A DNA stretch of 64,000 nucleotides from Sphingomonadales bacterium (GCA_025351405.1 JANXVZ010000037.1:40139-104138), one strand, 5' to 3'; counted from the stretch's first letter, positions 19,700-31,407 are shown. The notes: a model not told the origin generated them from the letters alone. Program-made: numbers and translations.

Positions 19700-19703
<4 letters not shown>
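18657..19703 (+). CDS. metH: Methionine synthase, homocysteine-binding subunit (split MetH, N-terminal part)
   Basis: A 348-residue homocysteine S-methyltransferase domain corresponding to the first ~350 residues of full-length Met[19 protein letters not shown] opens the barrel. The zinc thiolate ligands are the Cys in [13 protein letters not shown] and the CysCys pair in [11 protein letters not shown]. It binds and activates homocysteine and needs the partner protein encoded next for folate and cobalamin. Both ends overlap neighbours by ATGA. The split form occurs in other alphaproteobacteria, so this is probably not a frameshift: each part has its own start and coupled overlap. Confidence 0.93.
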
Positions 19704-22405
<2,702 letters not shown>

Positions 22406-22526
22406 GCGCGGCCCGTTGCTGGGGCCGTTGCTGTCCTACGCGCGCCTCGACGTCTATCGTTGCGACACGCGCTCATTCTCATTGTCACGGACTCGATAGC
22501 GCCACCGCGGTTGTGGCCGAAACGAA

Positions 22527-22567
22527 TTGGAAGGTCAGGAAAACGCCGTACGGGGCTGACCTTCCAA
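22527..22567. repeat. 12-bp inverted repeat with 17-base spacer, followed by an A-run
   Basis: TTGGAAGGTCAG (22527-22538) and CTGACCTTCCAA (22556-22567) are perfect complements. The adjacent run on the plus strand is A, not T, so this is not a standard terminator in either direction. It lies in the 234-bp gap between metH part 2 and the convergent PEP-CTERM gene and could be a 3'-end RNA stem-loop. I see no gene in this gap. Confidence 0.7.
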
Positions 22568-22639
22568 AAAAAATGCCAATGAAATCAAGCCGGGCAAAAA
22601 GGCGCTGTTTTTCGCGACGGCCGTTTGGCCGGGTGCGAA

Positions 22640-23329
22640 TCAGCCGGGGATCCATCCGCTGCGGCGCGCCCGCAGCACCGAACCCATCAAGCCGAATGCC
22701 AGCACGAACATCGCCCATGTCGACGGCTCGGGAACATTGCCGACGGGGGTCGGATTGGTGAACGACGCCGAAATCGTCACCGGGCCAAAGATCGTCGCAC
22801 CCGGCGTCAGCCCGACATTGTTCTGCAGGCAGGTGGCGACGCCCGTGCAGGTGACACCGGTGAACAGGAAGGAAAACCCTGTCCCCGCCACGAAGCCGCC
22901 GTTGACGACAAGGGGAATGACATAATTTTGTCCCGGCGTGTTGAGCAGCAACGTCATCGACGTGCTGCCGTGCAAGCTGTTGTAAAAGAAGAAATTGGTG
23001 TTGGCCGGGTTGGATTGTGCAAAGGGCGCATTGGGGCCGGCCATCGGCGTGCTGGCGCCGTCATAGCGGGTCACGAAGGAATATGTGCCGGTGTTGTAGC
23101 CCGGATCGCCGCCGGCAATGACTCCCGACAGGGTGAATGTCGACGTCGTGCCGTTGAATGTGCCGGCGCCTTGACCGACATCGAAGCTGCCGATGCCCGG
23201 AGCGATGGCGCCAAGGCCATAGAGCGTGAAGATCTCGTTGCTGGCGCCCAGCGATACGCTGATCGCACTCGCCGGCACCGCACCGAGGATGGCGATCGCG
23301 GCAAATCCGTATTTGATGGCTGTGTTCAC
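22640..23329 (-). CDS. PEP-CTERM-sorted exported protein of unknown function
   Basis: A 229-residue exported protein. The signal peptide is MNTAIKYGFAAIAILGAVPASA. The middle is a beta-rich, Gly/Thr/Asn-rich extracellular-type domain with a short Cys-containing loop. The C-terminus is a sorting signal: VPEPSTWAM, a hydrophobic segment, then RARRS. PEP-CTERM proteins are cleaved by exosortase and go to the cell surface or matrix; no exosortase gene is in the window. GTG at 23329 is preferred because GGAGG sits five bases before it; an in-frame ATG at 23341 has no ribosome-binding site. Confidence 0.85.
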   Translation of the reverse strand: MNTAIKYGFAAIAILGAVPASAISVSLGASNEIFTLYGLGAIAPGIGSFDVGQGAGTFNGTTSTFTLSGVIAGGDPGYNTGTYSFVTRYDGASTPMAGPNAPFAQSNPANTNFFFYNSLHGSTSMTLLLNTPGQNYVIPLVVNGGFVAGTGFSFLFTGVTCTGVATCLQNNVGLTPGATIFGPVTISASFTNPTPVGNVPEPSTWAMFVLAFGLMGSVLRARRSGWIPG

Positions 23330-23660
23330 AACTGCCTCCATGCTTGCGGTGATCGCTTCTGGGCTGGTGGATGTGGTCGCTGTTGGTGCTTTGCAGAAAG
23401 CGGCCCCCTCCCCGGAACGCCGCCCCCTCCAACGCATCCACCCTCTGGCACCGACATGGCAATTGCGCCGTTTTGCAAACGGCCGGCGATGAATCGCCTG
23501 CCCCGAGCGCAAACGGGGGAGCCTGCAAATTCGGGGGATGCCCGGGATCGCCCCGCCATTTCTTGGCCCGCACCCGGTGGTGTCCCTGGCAAGCATTGCG
23601 TGTTGCGCGGTAGCGGGCGCACCGGCATGGTCTCGCCAACCCCCAATCGGAGCACCGAGC
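23330..23660. other. 331-bp divergent intergenic region, PEP-CTERM / DUF5666-like gene
   Basis: No gene is supported. A short hairpin, GCCGTTT-TGC-AAACGGC, lies at 23467-23483. The rest is GC-rich with pyrimidine-rich runs and no T-tract. It presumably holds the two divergent promoters, but I cannot define them. Confidence 0.6.
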
Positions 23661-24299
23661 ATGAAATCAGCAGCCATCGCCGTCGCCATGCTGGCGCTTT
23701 TTCCCGTTGCGGCGACCGCCGCGCTCAAGTCCGCCACGATGGCGACAGCCCCGATGATCCTGCGGGGCAAGGTGGTCAGCTACGTCGCCCCCGACCTCGT
23801 CATCAAGGGTCGTGACGGCAAGGCGGTGACCCTGCAATTGGCGCCCGATGCCCAGGCCAGCACCGTCACCATCATTCCCATCGATGCCATCAAGCCCGGC
23901 AGCTACATCGGCACCGCTGCCGAAACCGGCAAGGATGGCGTGCTGCGCGCCCTTGAAGTCCATGTCTTTCCCGAAGCCATGCGCGGCACCGGCGATGGCC
24001 ATTATGGCTGGAACCTCACCAAGACCAGCTCGATGACCAATGGCAATGTCTCGACGGTCGCCGAACAGGGCAAGGCCCGGGCAAAAGCCAGGGGGCGCCT
24101 GCTGACGGTCGATTACCAGGGCGGCACCAAGCAGGTGCTCGTCCCCGCCAGCGTGCCGATCGTGGCATTCGCGCCGGCACAGCTCAGCCAGCTTGCCCCC
24201 GGCGTGCCGGTGTTCGTCATCGGCCAGCCGATGCCGGGCGGCAAGCTCGTTGCCAAGCGGGTAACGCTGGGCACCAACGGCGTCGCACCGCCGATGTGA
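23661..24299 (+). CDS. Exported DUF5666-like protein (often mislabelled metal ABC transporter permease)
   Basis: A 212-residue secreted protein with signal peptide MKSAAIAVAMLALFPVAATAA. The mature part has the pattern RGKVVSYVAPDLVIKGRDGK, IKPGSYIGTAAETGKDGVLRALEVHVFPEAMRGTG, then a second beta-rich half (GGTKQVLVPASVPIVAFAPAQLSQLAPG). These features match a family of small periplasmic beta-barrel-like proteins of unknown function. There are no membrane segments beyond the signal, so a permease role is not supported. ATG at 23661 follows GGAG. Confidence 0.75.
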   Translation: MKSAAIAVAMLALFPVAATAALKSATMATAPMILRGKVVSYVAPDLVIKGRDGKAVTLQLAPDAQASTVTIIPIDAIKPGSYIGTAAETGKDGVLRALEVHVFPEAMRGTGDGHYGWNLTKTSSMTNGNVSTVAEQGKARAKARGRLLTVDYQGGTKQVLVPASVPIVAFAPAQLSQLAPGVPVFVIGQPMPGGKLVAKRVTLGTNGVAPPM

Positions 24300-24305
24300 G
24301 GGGGC

Positions 24306-25172
24306 TCAGCCGGCGGGCGCTATCTTGTCCTGCGTCTTGGTATCGAAATCGCCGGCATCGTGGCGCTCGTGAAGCTGGCTCGCCGGGTCGCCCATCACCC
24401 GGTTGACCATGCGGCCGCGCTTGACCGCGGGGCGAAGTGCAATGGCATCCGTCCAGCGCTGGACATGGGTATAATCCTGGACCGACAGGAATTCCGCGGC
24501 ATCGTAAACCAGCCCCTTCACCAGGGCGCCGTACCAGGGCCAGATCGCCATGTCGGCGATGCTGTATTCATCGCCCGCCATATATTCGTTGTCCGCCAGA
24601 TGCCGGTCGAGGACATCGAGTTCGCGCTTTACCTCCATGGCGAAGCGATCGATGGCATATTCGATCTTGAACGGCGCATAGGCGTAGAAATGCCCGAAGC
24701 CGCCGCCGAGATAGGGGGCGCTGCCCATTTGCCAGAACAGCCATGACAGCGCCTCGGTGCGCCTGGCATGGTCCTTGGGCAGGAAAGCGCCGAATTTTTC
24801 CGCCAGATACAACAGGATGGCGCCGGACTCGAACACGCGCTGCGGCTTTGCCCCGCTATGATCGACCAGCACCGGAATCTTGGAGTTGGGATTTGCAGCG
24901 ACATAACCGCTGCTGAACTGGTCACCGTCGCGGATGTTGATCAACCATGCATCATATTCGGCACCGCCATGCCCGGCAGCGAGCAGTTCCTCCAGCATCA
25001 CCGTCACCTTGACGCCATTGGGCGTTGCCAGTGAATAAAGCTGGAGCGGGTGCTTGCCGATCGGAAGCGCCTTGTCATGCGTCGGGCCGGCGATCGGCCG
25101 GTTGATGTTGGCGAACTGGCCGCCGTTGGCCTTGTCCCAAGTCCAGACCTTGGGCGGGGTATATTCGGTCAT
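24306..25172 (-). CDS. yghU: Glutathione-dependent disulfide-bond oxidoreductase (YghU-type GST)
   Basis: A 288-residue glutathione S-transferase-fold protein of the Nu class. The thioredoxin-like N-domain has LYSLATPNGVKVTVMLEEL (Thr/Asn replacing the usual Tyr/Cys), NPNSKIPVL and ESGAILLYLAEKFG. The all-helical C-domain has GDEYSIADMAIWPWY. E. coli YghU reduces disulfides with two bound glutathiones. ATG at 25172 follows AGGA. It is 23 bp downstream of the serine hydrolase gene on the same strand, and its end is 6 bp from the convergent DUF5666-like gene. Confidence 0.92.
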   Translation of the reverse strand: MTEYTPPKVWTWDKANGGQFANINRPIAGPTHDKALPIGKHPLQLYSLATPNGVKVTVMLEELLAAGHGGAEYDAWLINIRDGDQFSSGYVAANPNSKIPVLVDHSGAKPQRVFESGAILLYLAEKFGAFLPKDHARRTEALSWLFWQMGSAPYLGGGFGHFYAYAPFKIEYAIDRFAMEVKRELDVLDRHLADNEYMAGDEYSIADMAIWPWYGALVKGLVYDAAEFLSVQDYTHVQRWTDAIALRPAVKRGRMVNRVMGDPASQLHERHDAGDFDTKTQDKIAPAG

Positions 25173-25195
25173 GGCGTCCTGTCCTTTTTCCGGCG

Positions 25196-26410
25196 TCAAT
25201 CGTCGAGCGCGGCGTAAACCATGGTGCGCACTTCGCGGCGCACCGGATGCGTGCTGCTGGGGATCAACTGCGTCATGAAGATGCCGACAAGATCTTCGAC
25301 CGGATCGACCCAGAAGAAGGTGCTCGCAGCGCCACCCCAGAAGAAATCGCCATCGCTGCCCGGCATCAGGGTGCGCGACGCCTTGGTGGAGGTGGCAAAG
25401 CCCAGCCCGAAGCCGACACCATCATAGGCCGCCTCGCTGAACAATGACCGGGACAGCGCCGGCAGGTCGACGCCGCCGGGAAGGTGGTTGGCGGTCATCA
25501 GGTCGAGCGTCTTGCGGCCGATGTAGCGATGGCCATCGAGGGTGCCGCCGTTGAGCAGCATCTGGGCAAAGCGCAGGTAATCGCCCGCCGTGCTGACGAG
25601 GCCGCCGCCGCCGGAAATGAACGTTGCCGGCTGCAGGAACGAACTGGTCGCAGCATCATCCTGGACCGCGATACCGCCGGCGCGGGTGGGCTGGTAACAG
25701 GTGGCGAAACGATGCCCCTGGCCCTCGCGAACGTGAAAGCCGGTATCGACCATGCCCAGTGGTTTCAGCAGGCGCTGGTCGAGGAAGTCTTCGAATTTCT
25801 GGCCGCTGACGACCTCGACCAGCCAGCCGCAGACATCGGTGGCGACGGAATAGTTCCAGGCTTCGCCCGGCGAGAATTCCAGCGGGATCTTCGCCAGCGC
25901 CGCGATCATCTCTGCCAGCGTGCCGGCTTTCTCGATTTCTCCGATTTTTTCGGCCCGGTAGCCGGCATCGACATTGGTGCGGAGCTGGAAACCATAGGTG
26001 AGACCGGACGTGTGGCGCAGCAGGTCGACAACCTGCATCGGCCGGGCAGGCGGTCTGGTCTGGAACCCGGTCCGGTGGGTGCCGGCAACAAAGACGCCAA
26101 GGTTCTTCCATTCCGGAATATAGCGGGAAACCGGATCTTCGAGCGCAATCCTGCCCTCTTCGACCAGCATCAGCAACGCCACCGATGTCAGCGGCTTGGT
26201 CATCGAATAGATGCGGAAGATGGTATCTTCCGCCAGTTTGGTGCCGCTTGCGACATCGGCAAAGCCGTTGACGCCGAGATGTGCGACATCGCCATGCCTC
26301 GCGACCAGCGTCAGCGTGCCGGGCAGCTTGCCGGTCGCCACATATTTCTCGTCGAGGAAGCGGTCGATCCGCGCCAGTCGTTCCGGCGCAAAGCCGAGAT
26401 CATCATTCAT
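25196..26410 (-). CDS. Beta-lactamase-fold serine hydrolase (class C/EstB family)
   Basis: A 404-residue serine hydrolase of the beta-lactamase/penicillin-binding-protein fold. The SxxK motif is S69-M-T-K72, the second motif is Y187-S-V, and the third region is the Gly/Trp-rich segment DFFWGGAASTFFWVDP near the C-terminus. No signal peptide is visible, so it is probably cytosolic and may act as an esterase. True beta-lactamase activity is unlikely without export. It lies between DUF6356 and yghU on the same strand with short gaps, a probable operon. Confidence 0.88.
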   Translation of the reverse strand: MNDDLGFAPERLARIDRFLDEKYVATGKLPGTLTLVARHGDVAHLGVNGFADVASGTKLAEDTIFRIYSMTKPLTSVALLMLVEEGRIALEDPVSRYIPEWKNLGVFVAGTHRTGFQTRPPARPMQVVDLLRHTSGLTYGFQLRTNVDAGYRAEKIGEIEKAGTLAEMIAALAKIPLEFSPGEAWNYSVATDVCGWLVEVVSGQKFEDFLDQRLLKPLGMVDTGFHVREGQGHRFATCYQPTRAGGIAVQDDAATSSFLQPATFISGGGGLVSTAGDYLRFAQMLLNGGTLDGHRYIGRKTLDLMTANHLPGGVDLPALSRSLFSEAAYDGVGFGLGFATSTKASRTLMPGSDGDFFWGGAASTFFWVDPVEDLVGIFMTQLIPSSTHPVRREVRTMVYAALDD

Positions 26411-26422
26411 CGGATGGAAACC

Positions 26423-26644
26423 CTAGAGCGTCGGTTGATCGAAGCGCCGCGGCGCAACTTCGGCGTGGAGCTTCAGGATCGCGTCGCTGCCGGCGGTCCT
26501 GCACAGCCCCGGCACCGCTGCATGGACAACGCACTTGGCCGCCGCCGTGCCAAGCCGCAGCGCAACACCGAGCGACGCTGTCATATGCTCGAAATAGCTT
26601 TCCCCGACGGCGCGCGGGTGATCAACGAACAGGCGGGTGAACAT
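26423..26644 (-). CDS. DUF6356 family small protein
   Basis: A 73-residue protein starting MFTRLFVDHPRAVGESYFEHM, characteristic of the DUF6356 family. The central LGVALRLGTAAAKCVVHAAVPGLC is a probable single membrane segment, with an acidic/His C-terminal end (AILKLHAEV). The function is unknown. ATG at 26644 has GAGGA before it; longer N-terminal reading lacks such a site. It is first in the probable DUF6356-serine hydrolase-yghU operon. Confidence 0.8.
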   Translation of the reverse strand: MFTRLFVDHPRAVGESYFEHMTASLGVALRLGTAAAKCVVHAAVPGLCRTAGSDAILKLHAEVAPRRFDQPTL

Positions 26645-26773
26645 CGAATCCTCGCAACAAGGCAGGGCGGTTGGACGCAGCGGCTGACATAAGCGCAGGT
26701 AATGCGGCAAGTCGAGCGCGATTGCCAGCCGGCCGCAGCGCCGCTAAAGCCGGCCCATCGGTATTCGTTGCCG

Positions 26774-26849
26774 GGGCGGTTAGCTCAGTTGGTAGAGCAT
26801 CTCGTTTACACCGAGAGGGTCGGCGGTTCGAGCCCGTCACCGCCCACCA
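26774..26849 (+). tRNA. tRNA-Val (TAC)
   Basis: The acceptor stem GGGCGGT pairs with ACCGCCC. The D-arm is TAGCTCAGTTGGTAGAGC, the anticodon stem-loop TCTCG-TTTACAC-CGAGA gives anticodon TAC, the T-arm GGCGGTTCGAGCCCGTC is intact, the discriminator is A, and the CCA is encoded. Confidence 0.97.
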
Positions 26850-26852
26850 TCT

Positions 26853-27956
26853 TCATGGTGATCCCGGCACGGTGGAGGCAACCGCGCGGGCGGGGGCCGC
26901 GGCGACCGGTGTGACAGGCGGCGGCGCAGGCAGGGCGCCCGGCAATGGTGTATAATCAACCGCTTGCGTCGTCTGGCGGATGGCGCGCAGCCTCTCCTCC
27001 TTCTGGGCCAGCAACGGCCGCAGCTTGAGCAGGTTTTCGAGCATGGCGTACCAGAACGGCCCGCCAAGGCTGAGGAGCGCTGTCGTCAGCAAAATGCCGA
27101 GGATGCGCGCCATCGGGTCGGAAGCGGTCGAAAGCTTTTTCCACCAGTCACCCGGCCCGGCCGGTGGGTCGATCAGGTGCAGCTGTGCCAGCTCGGCCAG
27201 GTGCGGGTCGTCCCGAATTGTCTTCAGCGCGTCGACCGGGCTCGGCAGGCTCGCCGGGGCATCTGCCGGCTTGAATTGCTCGGGATGGGCGATGGCGGCT
27301 TCCACCAACGCGGTGCGCGCCGCTTTGTCGCTCGACAACTGGTTGAGCAGATGCACCGAATCGAGCTGCAGCGTGAAGGCGACAAGCAACGCGGCGACAA
27401 AGGTGCCGACGCGCGAGTAGAGCGTGAACAATTCGCTGGTGCGGTCCATCGTCTGGTCGAACCAGGCGTTGATGCGGGCGAGGAACTCGCTGCTGGCATG
27501 GTCGATCATCGCCATTGTCGATCGTACATCGGTGGCGATGTCGGGACGTTGCCGCTCGAAGGCCAGTTCTGCCATCCGCACGGCGCTGAGCACCGCCAGC
27601 GGATCGGCGACGCCGAGCGCGTTGATGGTGCTCTTGAGTTTGGCGTCGGTACTGGCTTCGAACAGGATCAGCTTCACCAGTTCCTCGCGGTGGACGGTGC
27701 CCGCGAGATCGCTGCCGCCAAAGACCGTGCGTCGTGCCACCAGCGGATTGGTCAGCAATTTGCGGGCGATGGTGTTGGCGCTGCCTTCCAGCGTCGCTTT
27801 GTCCAGCAGCGTAATCAGGCTGCCGACCCCTTGCAGCAATGCCTTGCCGCGCAGGTTGAACAGGCTGTTGAATGCCTGGGTCAGCATCGTGACGGAAAAG
27901 CTGATGACCAGCATGACGACGGTGAAGCCGATCAGCACATCAAGTGTAGCGAGCAT
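26853..27956 (-). CDS. Membrane protein of unknown function
   Basis: A 367-residue protein with an N-terminal membrane segment (LIGFTVVMLVISFSVTMLT), a second near VGTFVAALLVAFTLQL and a third near ARILGILLTTALLSLGGPFWYAML. A soluble helical region lies between the first and second segments, and a Pro/Ala/Val tail ends the protein. The topology is reminiscent of uncharacterised alphaproteobacterial inner-membrane proteins with a large cytoplasmic loop. No catalytic motif was recognised. It converges on tRNA-Val with only 3 bp between them. Confidence 0.75.
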   Translation of the reverse strand: MLATLDVLIGFTVVMLVISFSVTMLTQAFNSLFNLRGKALLQGVGSLITLLDKATLEGSANTIARKLLTNPLVARRTVFGGSDLAGTVHREELVKLILFEASTDAKLKSTINALGVADPLAVLSAVRMAELAFERQRPDIATDVRSTMAMIDHASSEFLARINAWFDQTMDRTSELFTLYSRVGTFVAALLVAFTLQLDSVHLLNQLSSDKAARTALVEAAIAHPEQFKPADAPASLPSPVDALKTIRDDPHLAELAQLHLIDPPAGPGDWWKKLSTASDPMARILGILLTTALLSLGGPFWYAMLENLLKLRPLLAQKEERLRAIRQTTQAVDYTPLPGALPAPPPVTPVAAAPARAVASTVPGSP

Positions 27957-28049
27957 CGTCAGGCCCCCGGCTATCCCGATGACGATGTTAACCTGTTTGC
28001 CACGGCATGGCGCTGGAAATTATGGGCCCGAAACGACGCCCGAAACGTG

Positions 28050-28086
28050 AGGGGCCGCCGCCGCCATGATGGCAGCGGCGGCCCCT
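28050..28086 (-). terminator. Strong hairpin downstream of the second TonB receptor
   Basis: A perfect 12-bp GC-rich stem (AGGGGCCGCCGC with GCGGCGGCCCCT) encloses a loop that can itself pair (GCCAT/ATGGC). It starts about 20 bp after the receptor stop. Only a weak T-tract follows on the minus strand, so it may be a terminator or a 3'-protecting hairpin. Confidence 0.55.
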
Positions 28087-28106
28087 GAACCCGCAAGCGT
28101 GATCGA

Positions 28107-30674
28107 TCAGAAGCCGACGACGAGCGAGCCCACCACGGCGCGGGGAGCACCGATCTGCACGAAGGGCACGCTGGTGCGCGACAGCCCGCCACCGAAGCCG
28201 CCGACATAAAGCTTGTCGAACAGGTTGGTGACGTTGACCTGGAAGTAGGTCTTGTCGTTGAGGCCGAGGGCGGTCAGCGCGAACCGCACGTCGAGATCGA
28301 CGAGTGTGTAGGCAGGCACCTTGGCATCATAGACGCTGACACCGTTGGTGGTGACGCCGTTGATGGTGATGTTCTGCTGGACCGAGAGGTTCTGGTCGTT
28401 GACGTACCGCGGACCGGTCCGCTTGGCCTGGACGCCAAGGGTGAGCGGTCCGAGGTTGCCCTGGACGCGACCGCCAAAGCTGTACGTCGGCGAGCCCGAC
28501 TCGCGCTTGCCGGCGGTGAGGGCGCAACCGGCAGGCGCGCTGCCTTCGGTGGAGCCACAATCGACGGCGCCGCCGCCCGAAAGCTGGACGTTCGATTCGA
28601 TCTTCGACTTCAGGTACGAACCAAAGGCGTAGAACGAGATCTCCTTGATGGGGGTGTACGAGATGCTGCCATCGACGCCGTATTTGTTGACGGTGCCAAG
28701 GTTGCGATAGACCGTCTGGTCGAGGATGGGATCATAGGCCGAAGCCAGGCGGTTGTTGAAGCGCGTGTACCAACCCGAAAGCTGCGCCTGCAGCGCGCCG
28801 CTCTTGTAGCGGGCACCGAAGTCGAAGTTGTTGGTGGTTTCAGGCTTGGGCAAGGCCGAGGCCGTGTTCGGTGGGAAGTAGAACGACTGGTACAGGTTGT
28901 CCGTACCCGGCACCTGCAGGCCTTGCGAGAAGTTGGCAAAGACGCTGGTGTGCTCGACGACATCGAAGGTCAAGCCGACGTTTGGCAGCACCTTGCTGTA
29001 TTTGAGGACGCGGTTCTGCGGGCCCTGCACGGCGGGGAAAACGCCGGCATAGGTCGCTTGCGCCGTTGCGTTGCTGGCAAAGCAATCGACGTTGCCGCTG
29101 GCGCTGGTGGTGAAGCAATTCTGCGTCAGGTCGCGCTTGAAGAACGGGGCGCGGACGCCGGCGTTGATGACAAGGCGGTTGTCGATGAATTCGCCGCGAT
29201 ATTCGCCCGAAACCTGGTTGAGGATGGCATACGACAGGCGATCACGCTTTTGCAGCAGGTTGCCGGTGCCGTCGCTCAACGCGATGCGTTCCGGGAAGAC
29301 ATCGGTCGGCGAGCCGTTGGTGTTGAGCGTGCCGACTTCGCCGGTCTGGCGGTGCTTGGCATGGTCGAGGCTGTAGGCGACGCGGATCGTGTTGTTGCTG
29401 TCGATGTCATAACGCAGCGAGGCGATGACGCCGTAGCGGCGGGTGTTGGTCTCGCTGGGCGCCAGCAGGCGGATGGTGTCGAGAATGTCGCCGTCGCCGT
29501 TGAGGTCACGCCCGAAATAGGGGGTGCCGCCGATGTAGCCGGTGACATTCTTGGGGGCCAGCGTCGTGCCAAGGTTGCGGAAGCCTTCGCGCGCCACCAC
29601 CGTTCCGCCGCCGTTGGCGCGGACATACTGGTAGTTGGGGTCGACGGTCAGCACCAGGCCATCGGCGAGGGTGAACTTCGACTGGATGCGCAGGTTTCCG
29701 GTGTTCGACGGGTTGAAACGCTCTTCAAAGGTCGAACCGCAGGAATTGGCGACGCTGGCGAGACCGGCCGACGGGCCATTGTTGGTGGTGCAGCGCGCGA
29801 TGACATATTCACGCTCGGCTTCGTTCAGCGGGAAGCGATCCGGGACGACCTTGGCGCCGCCGGTCGAGTTGACGAGATCGGTACGCAACGGGATCGAACC
29901 GAAGAAGTTGTTGCGGTTGACGTTCCAGTTCACCGCGGCGGAGATGAAATCGCCATTGGTGCCGATCGGCTGGTAGATGCGGCCGTTGTACTGCTGCTTG
30001 TCGATCTTGCCGAAGTTGCCATAGACGTTGTCGTTCTTGGCGTTGCTCGCCGAGAAGAACGCCTTGGTGCCCCATGGCCCGATCTCGCCGGTGTCGACGA
30101 CGGCGAAAATGCGGCGGAAGTTGAAGCTGCCCAGCGAACCGGTCGCGTTGATGCCGAACGAATCATACGGCAGGCGGGTGCGGTAGTTGACCGTGCTGCC
30201 GCTGGCGGCAGCGGTCGGGCTGTCGACGTCGGTCGAGCCCAGGTTGACGTTGACCTGCTCAATCAGCTCGGGATCGAGCTGCTGGTTGGCGTAAAGGGCA
30301 TAGTTGCCGGAATCGTTGAGCGGCACGCCATCGAAGGTTTCCGAAATGCGGGTCGAATCGAAACCGCGGATCGTCAGCGTGCCGCCGGCCGAACCGAAGG
30401 GATCGTTGTTCTGGAAGCTGACACCCGGGATGTAGTTGATGACGTCGTTGATGGTCTGGCCAGGCGTCTGGTGACGGATGAATTCCTTGGTCAGCACAGC
30501 CTTTGCCTTGGAGGTCTTGGGCTGGTCGACGCCGGCGACGGCCTTGCCATCCTTGCCGGCGGTGACGATGATTTCGCTCTTGTCGAAATCGACCGAGCCG
30601 GTGGACTGGGCCAGCGCAGCGGCCGGAATGGCGAGCGCTACGAGCGCCACGCCAGCATAAAACTGGTTCTTCAT
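28107..30674 (-). CDS. TonB-dependent outer-membrane receptor
   Basis: An 855-residue receptor. The signal peptide MKNQFYAGVALVALAIPAAALAQ leads to a TonB-box-like EIIVTAG and a plug domain (INDVINYIPGVSFQNNDPFGSAGG, LTIRGFDSTRISETFDGVPLND, QVNVNLGSTDVDSPTAAASG). A long barrel follows, ending in GAPRAVVGSLVVGF. Details of the plug resemble receptors for siderophores or other small organic ligands, but the ligand cannot be named. An Lrp-family regulator gene lies 253 bp upstream on the same strand and might control it. Confidence 0.95.
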   Translation of the reverse strand: MKNQFYAGVALVALAIPAAALAQSTGSVDFDKSEIIVTAGKDGKAVAGVDQPKTSKAKAVLTKEFIRHQTPGQTINDVINYIPGVSFQNNDPFGSAGGTLTIRGFDSTRISETFDGVPLNDSGNYALYANQQLDPELIEQVNVNLGSTDVDSPTAAASGSTVNYRTRLPYDSFGINATGSLGSFNFRRIFAVVDTGEIGPWGTKAFFSASNAKNDNVYGNFGKIDKQQYNGRIYQPIGTNGDFISAAVNWNVNRNNFFGSIPLRTDLVNSTGGAKVVPDRFPLNEAEREYVIARCTTNNGPSAGLASVANSCGSTFEERFNPSNTGNLRIQSKFTLADGLVLTVDPNYQYVRANGGGTVVAREGFRNLGTTLAPKNVTGYIGGTPYFGRDLNGDGDILDTIRLLAPSETNTRRYGVIASLRYDIDSNNTIRVAYSLDHAKHRQTGEVGTLNTNGSPTDVFPERIALSDGTGNLLQKRDRLSYAILNQVSGEYRGEFIDNRLVINAGVRAPFFKRDLTQNCFTTSASGNVDCFASNATAQATYAGVFPAVQGPQNRVLKYSKVLPNVGLTFDVVEHTSVFANFSQGLQVPGTDNLYQSFYFPPNTASALPKPETTNNFDFGARYKSGALQAQLSGWYTRFNNRLASAYDPILDQTVYRNLGTVNKYGVDGSISYTPIKEISFYAFGSYLKSKIESNVQLSGGGAVDCGSTEGSAPAGCALTAGKRESGSPTYSFGGRVQGNLGPLTLGVQAKRTGPRYVNDQNLSVQQNITINGVTTNGVSVYDAKVPAYTLVDLDVRFALTALGLNDKTYFQVNVTNLFDKLYVGGFGGGLSRTSVPFVQIGAPRAVVGSLVVGF

Positions 30675-30927
30675 GATAAGTCCCCTGAGGAAATTGGATC
30701 GGACAATACGCCCCGCCCGATTGCGGTTTGTGCGTCGATAATCTTGCCCGTGGGGGAGATTTGTTACAGCCGCGTGACCGACGCCAGCGCATTTCCCGGC
30801 TTTTCAGAACACACTTTTGTTGCGTTGCAAAAAAACCACGGTTTCAACGCCGGAGCGCGGCAATCCGCTGGTTTGTTTCGCTCATGGACCAAAAACTGTG
30901 GCTGCGACAATGCGTCCATCGCCGAAT

Positions 30928-31407
30928 TCAGCTATCGACGGGAACCCCGGGCCGGGTCAGCGCCGTCCGAATCACGAACGATGTCTTGACGCTTTCGACG
31001 TTGGGCGCCGGCGTAAGCGCACTCGTGAGAAATCGCTGAAACTCCTGAAGGTCGTGCGCGACAACCTTGAGGATGAAATCGATCTCGCCGTTGAGCATGT
31101 GGCATTCGCGCACCTGCGGCAGGCTGGCAACATGGTCCTCGAATGCCTTCAGGTCGTCCTCGGCCTGGCTCCGCAGGCTGACAAGGGCGAAAACCGTGAT
31201 GCCATAGCCCAGCGACTGTGCATCCAGATCGGCGTGATAGCCGCGGATCGTACCGTTTTCTTCAAGCGCGCGTACTCGGCGCAGGCAAGGCGGCGCGGTC
31301 AACCCGGCGCGATCCGCCAATTCGACATTGGTGATCCGCCCTTCGGCCTGGAGATGCCGCAGGATGACACGGTCGATATCATCGATAGGAAGCCGTGAAC
31401 GATGCAA
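30928..31407 (-). CDS. Lrp/AsnC-family transcriptional regulator
   Basis: A 159-residue regulator. The N-terminal helix-turn-helix is DDIDRVILRHLQAEGRITNVELADRAGL with TAPPCLRRVRALEENGTIRGYHADLD. The C-terminal RAM/AsnC effector domain has ECHMLNGEIDFILKVVAHDL, a typical Lrp amino-acid-binding pattern. The start is TTG at 31407 with GGAG eight bases upstream (CGGAGTTTCACCATTG); no ATG fits. It is divergent from trxB and upstream of the TonB receptor. The effector is presumably an amino acid. Confidence 0.92.
   Translation of the reverse strand: MHRSRLPIDDIDRVILRHLQAEGRITNVELADRAGLTAPPCLRRVRALEENGTIRGYHADLDAQSLGYGITVFALVSLRSQAEDDLKAFEDHVASLPQVRECHMLNGEIDFILKVVAHDLQEFQRFLTSALTPAPNVESVKTSFVIRTALTRPGVPVDS

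Noticed and set aside
28923..30989. Long open frame (688 codons) on the plus strand opposite the second TonB receptor
   Set aside because: Same reason: a shadow of a long GC-rich gene, rich in Val/Ala/Gly/Asp with no domain pattern.
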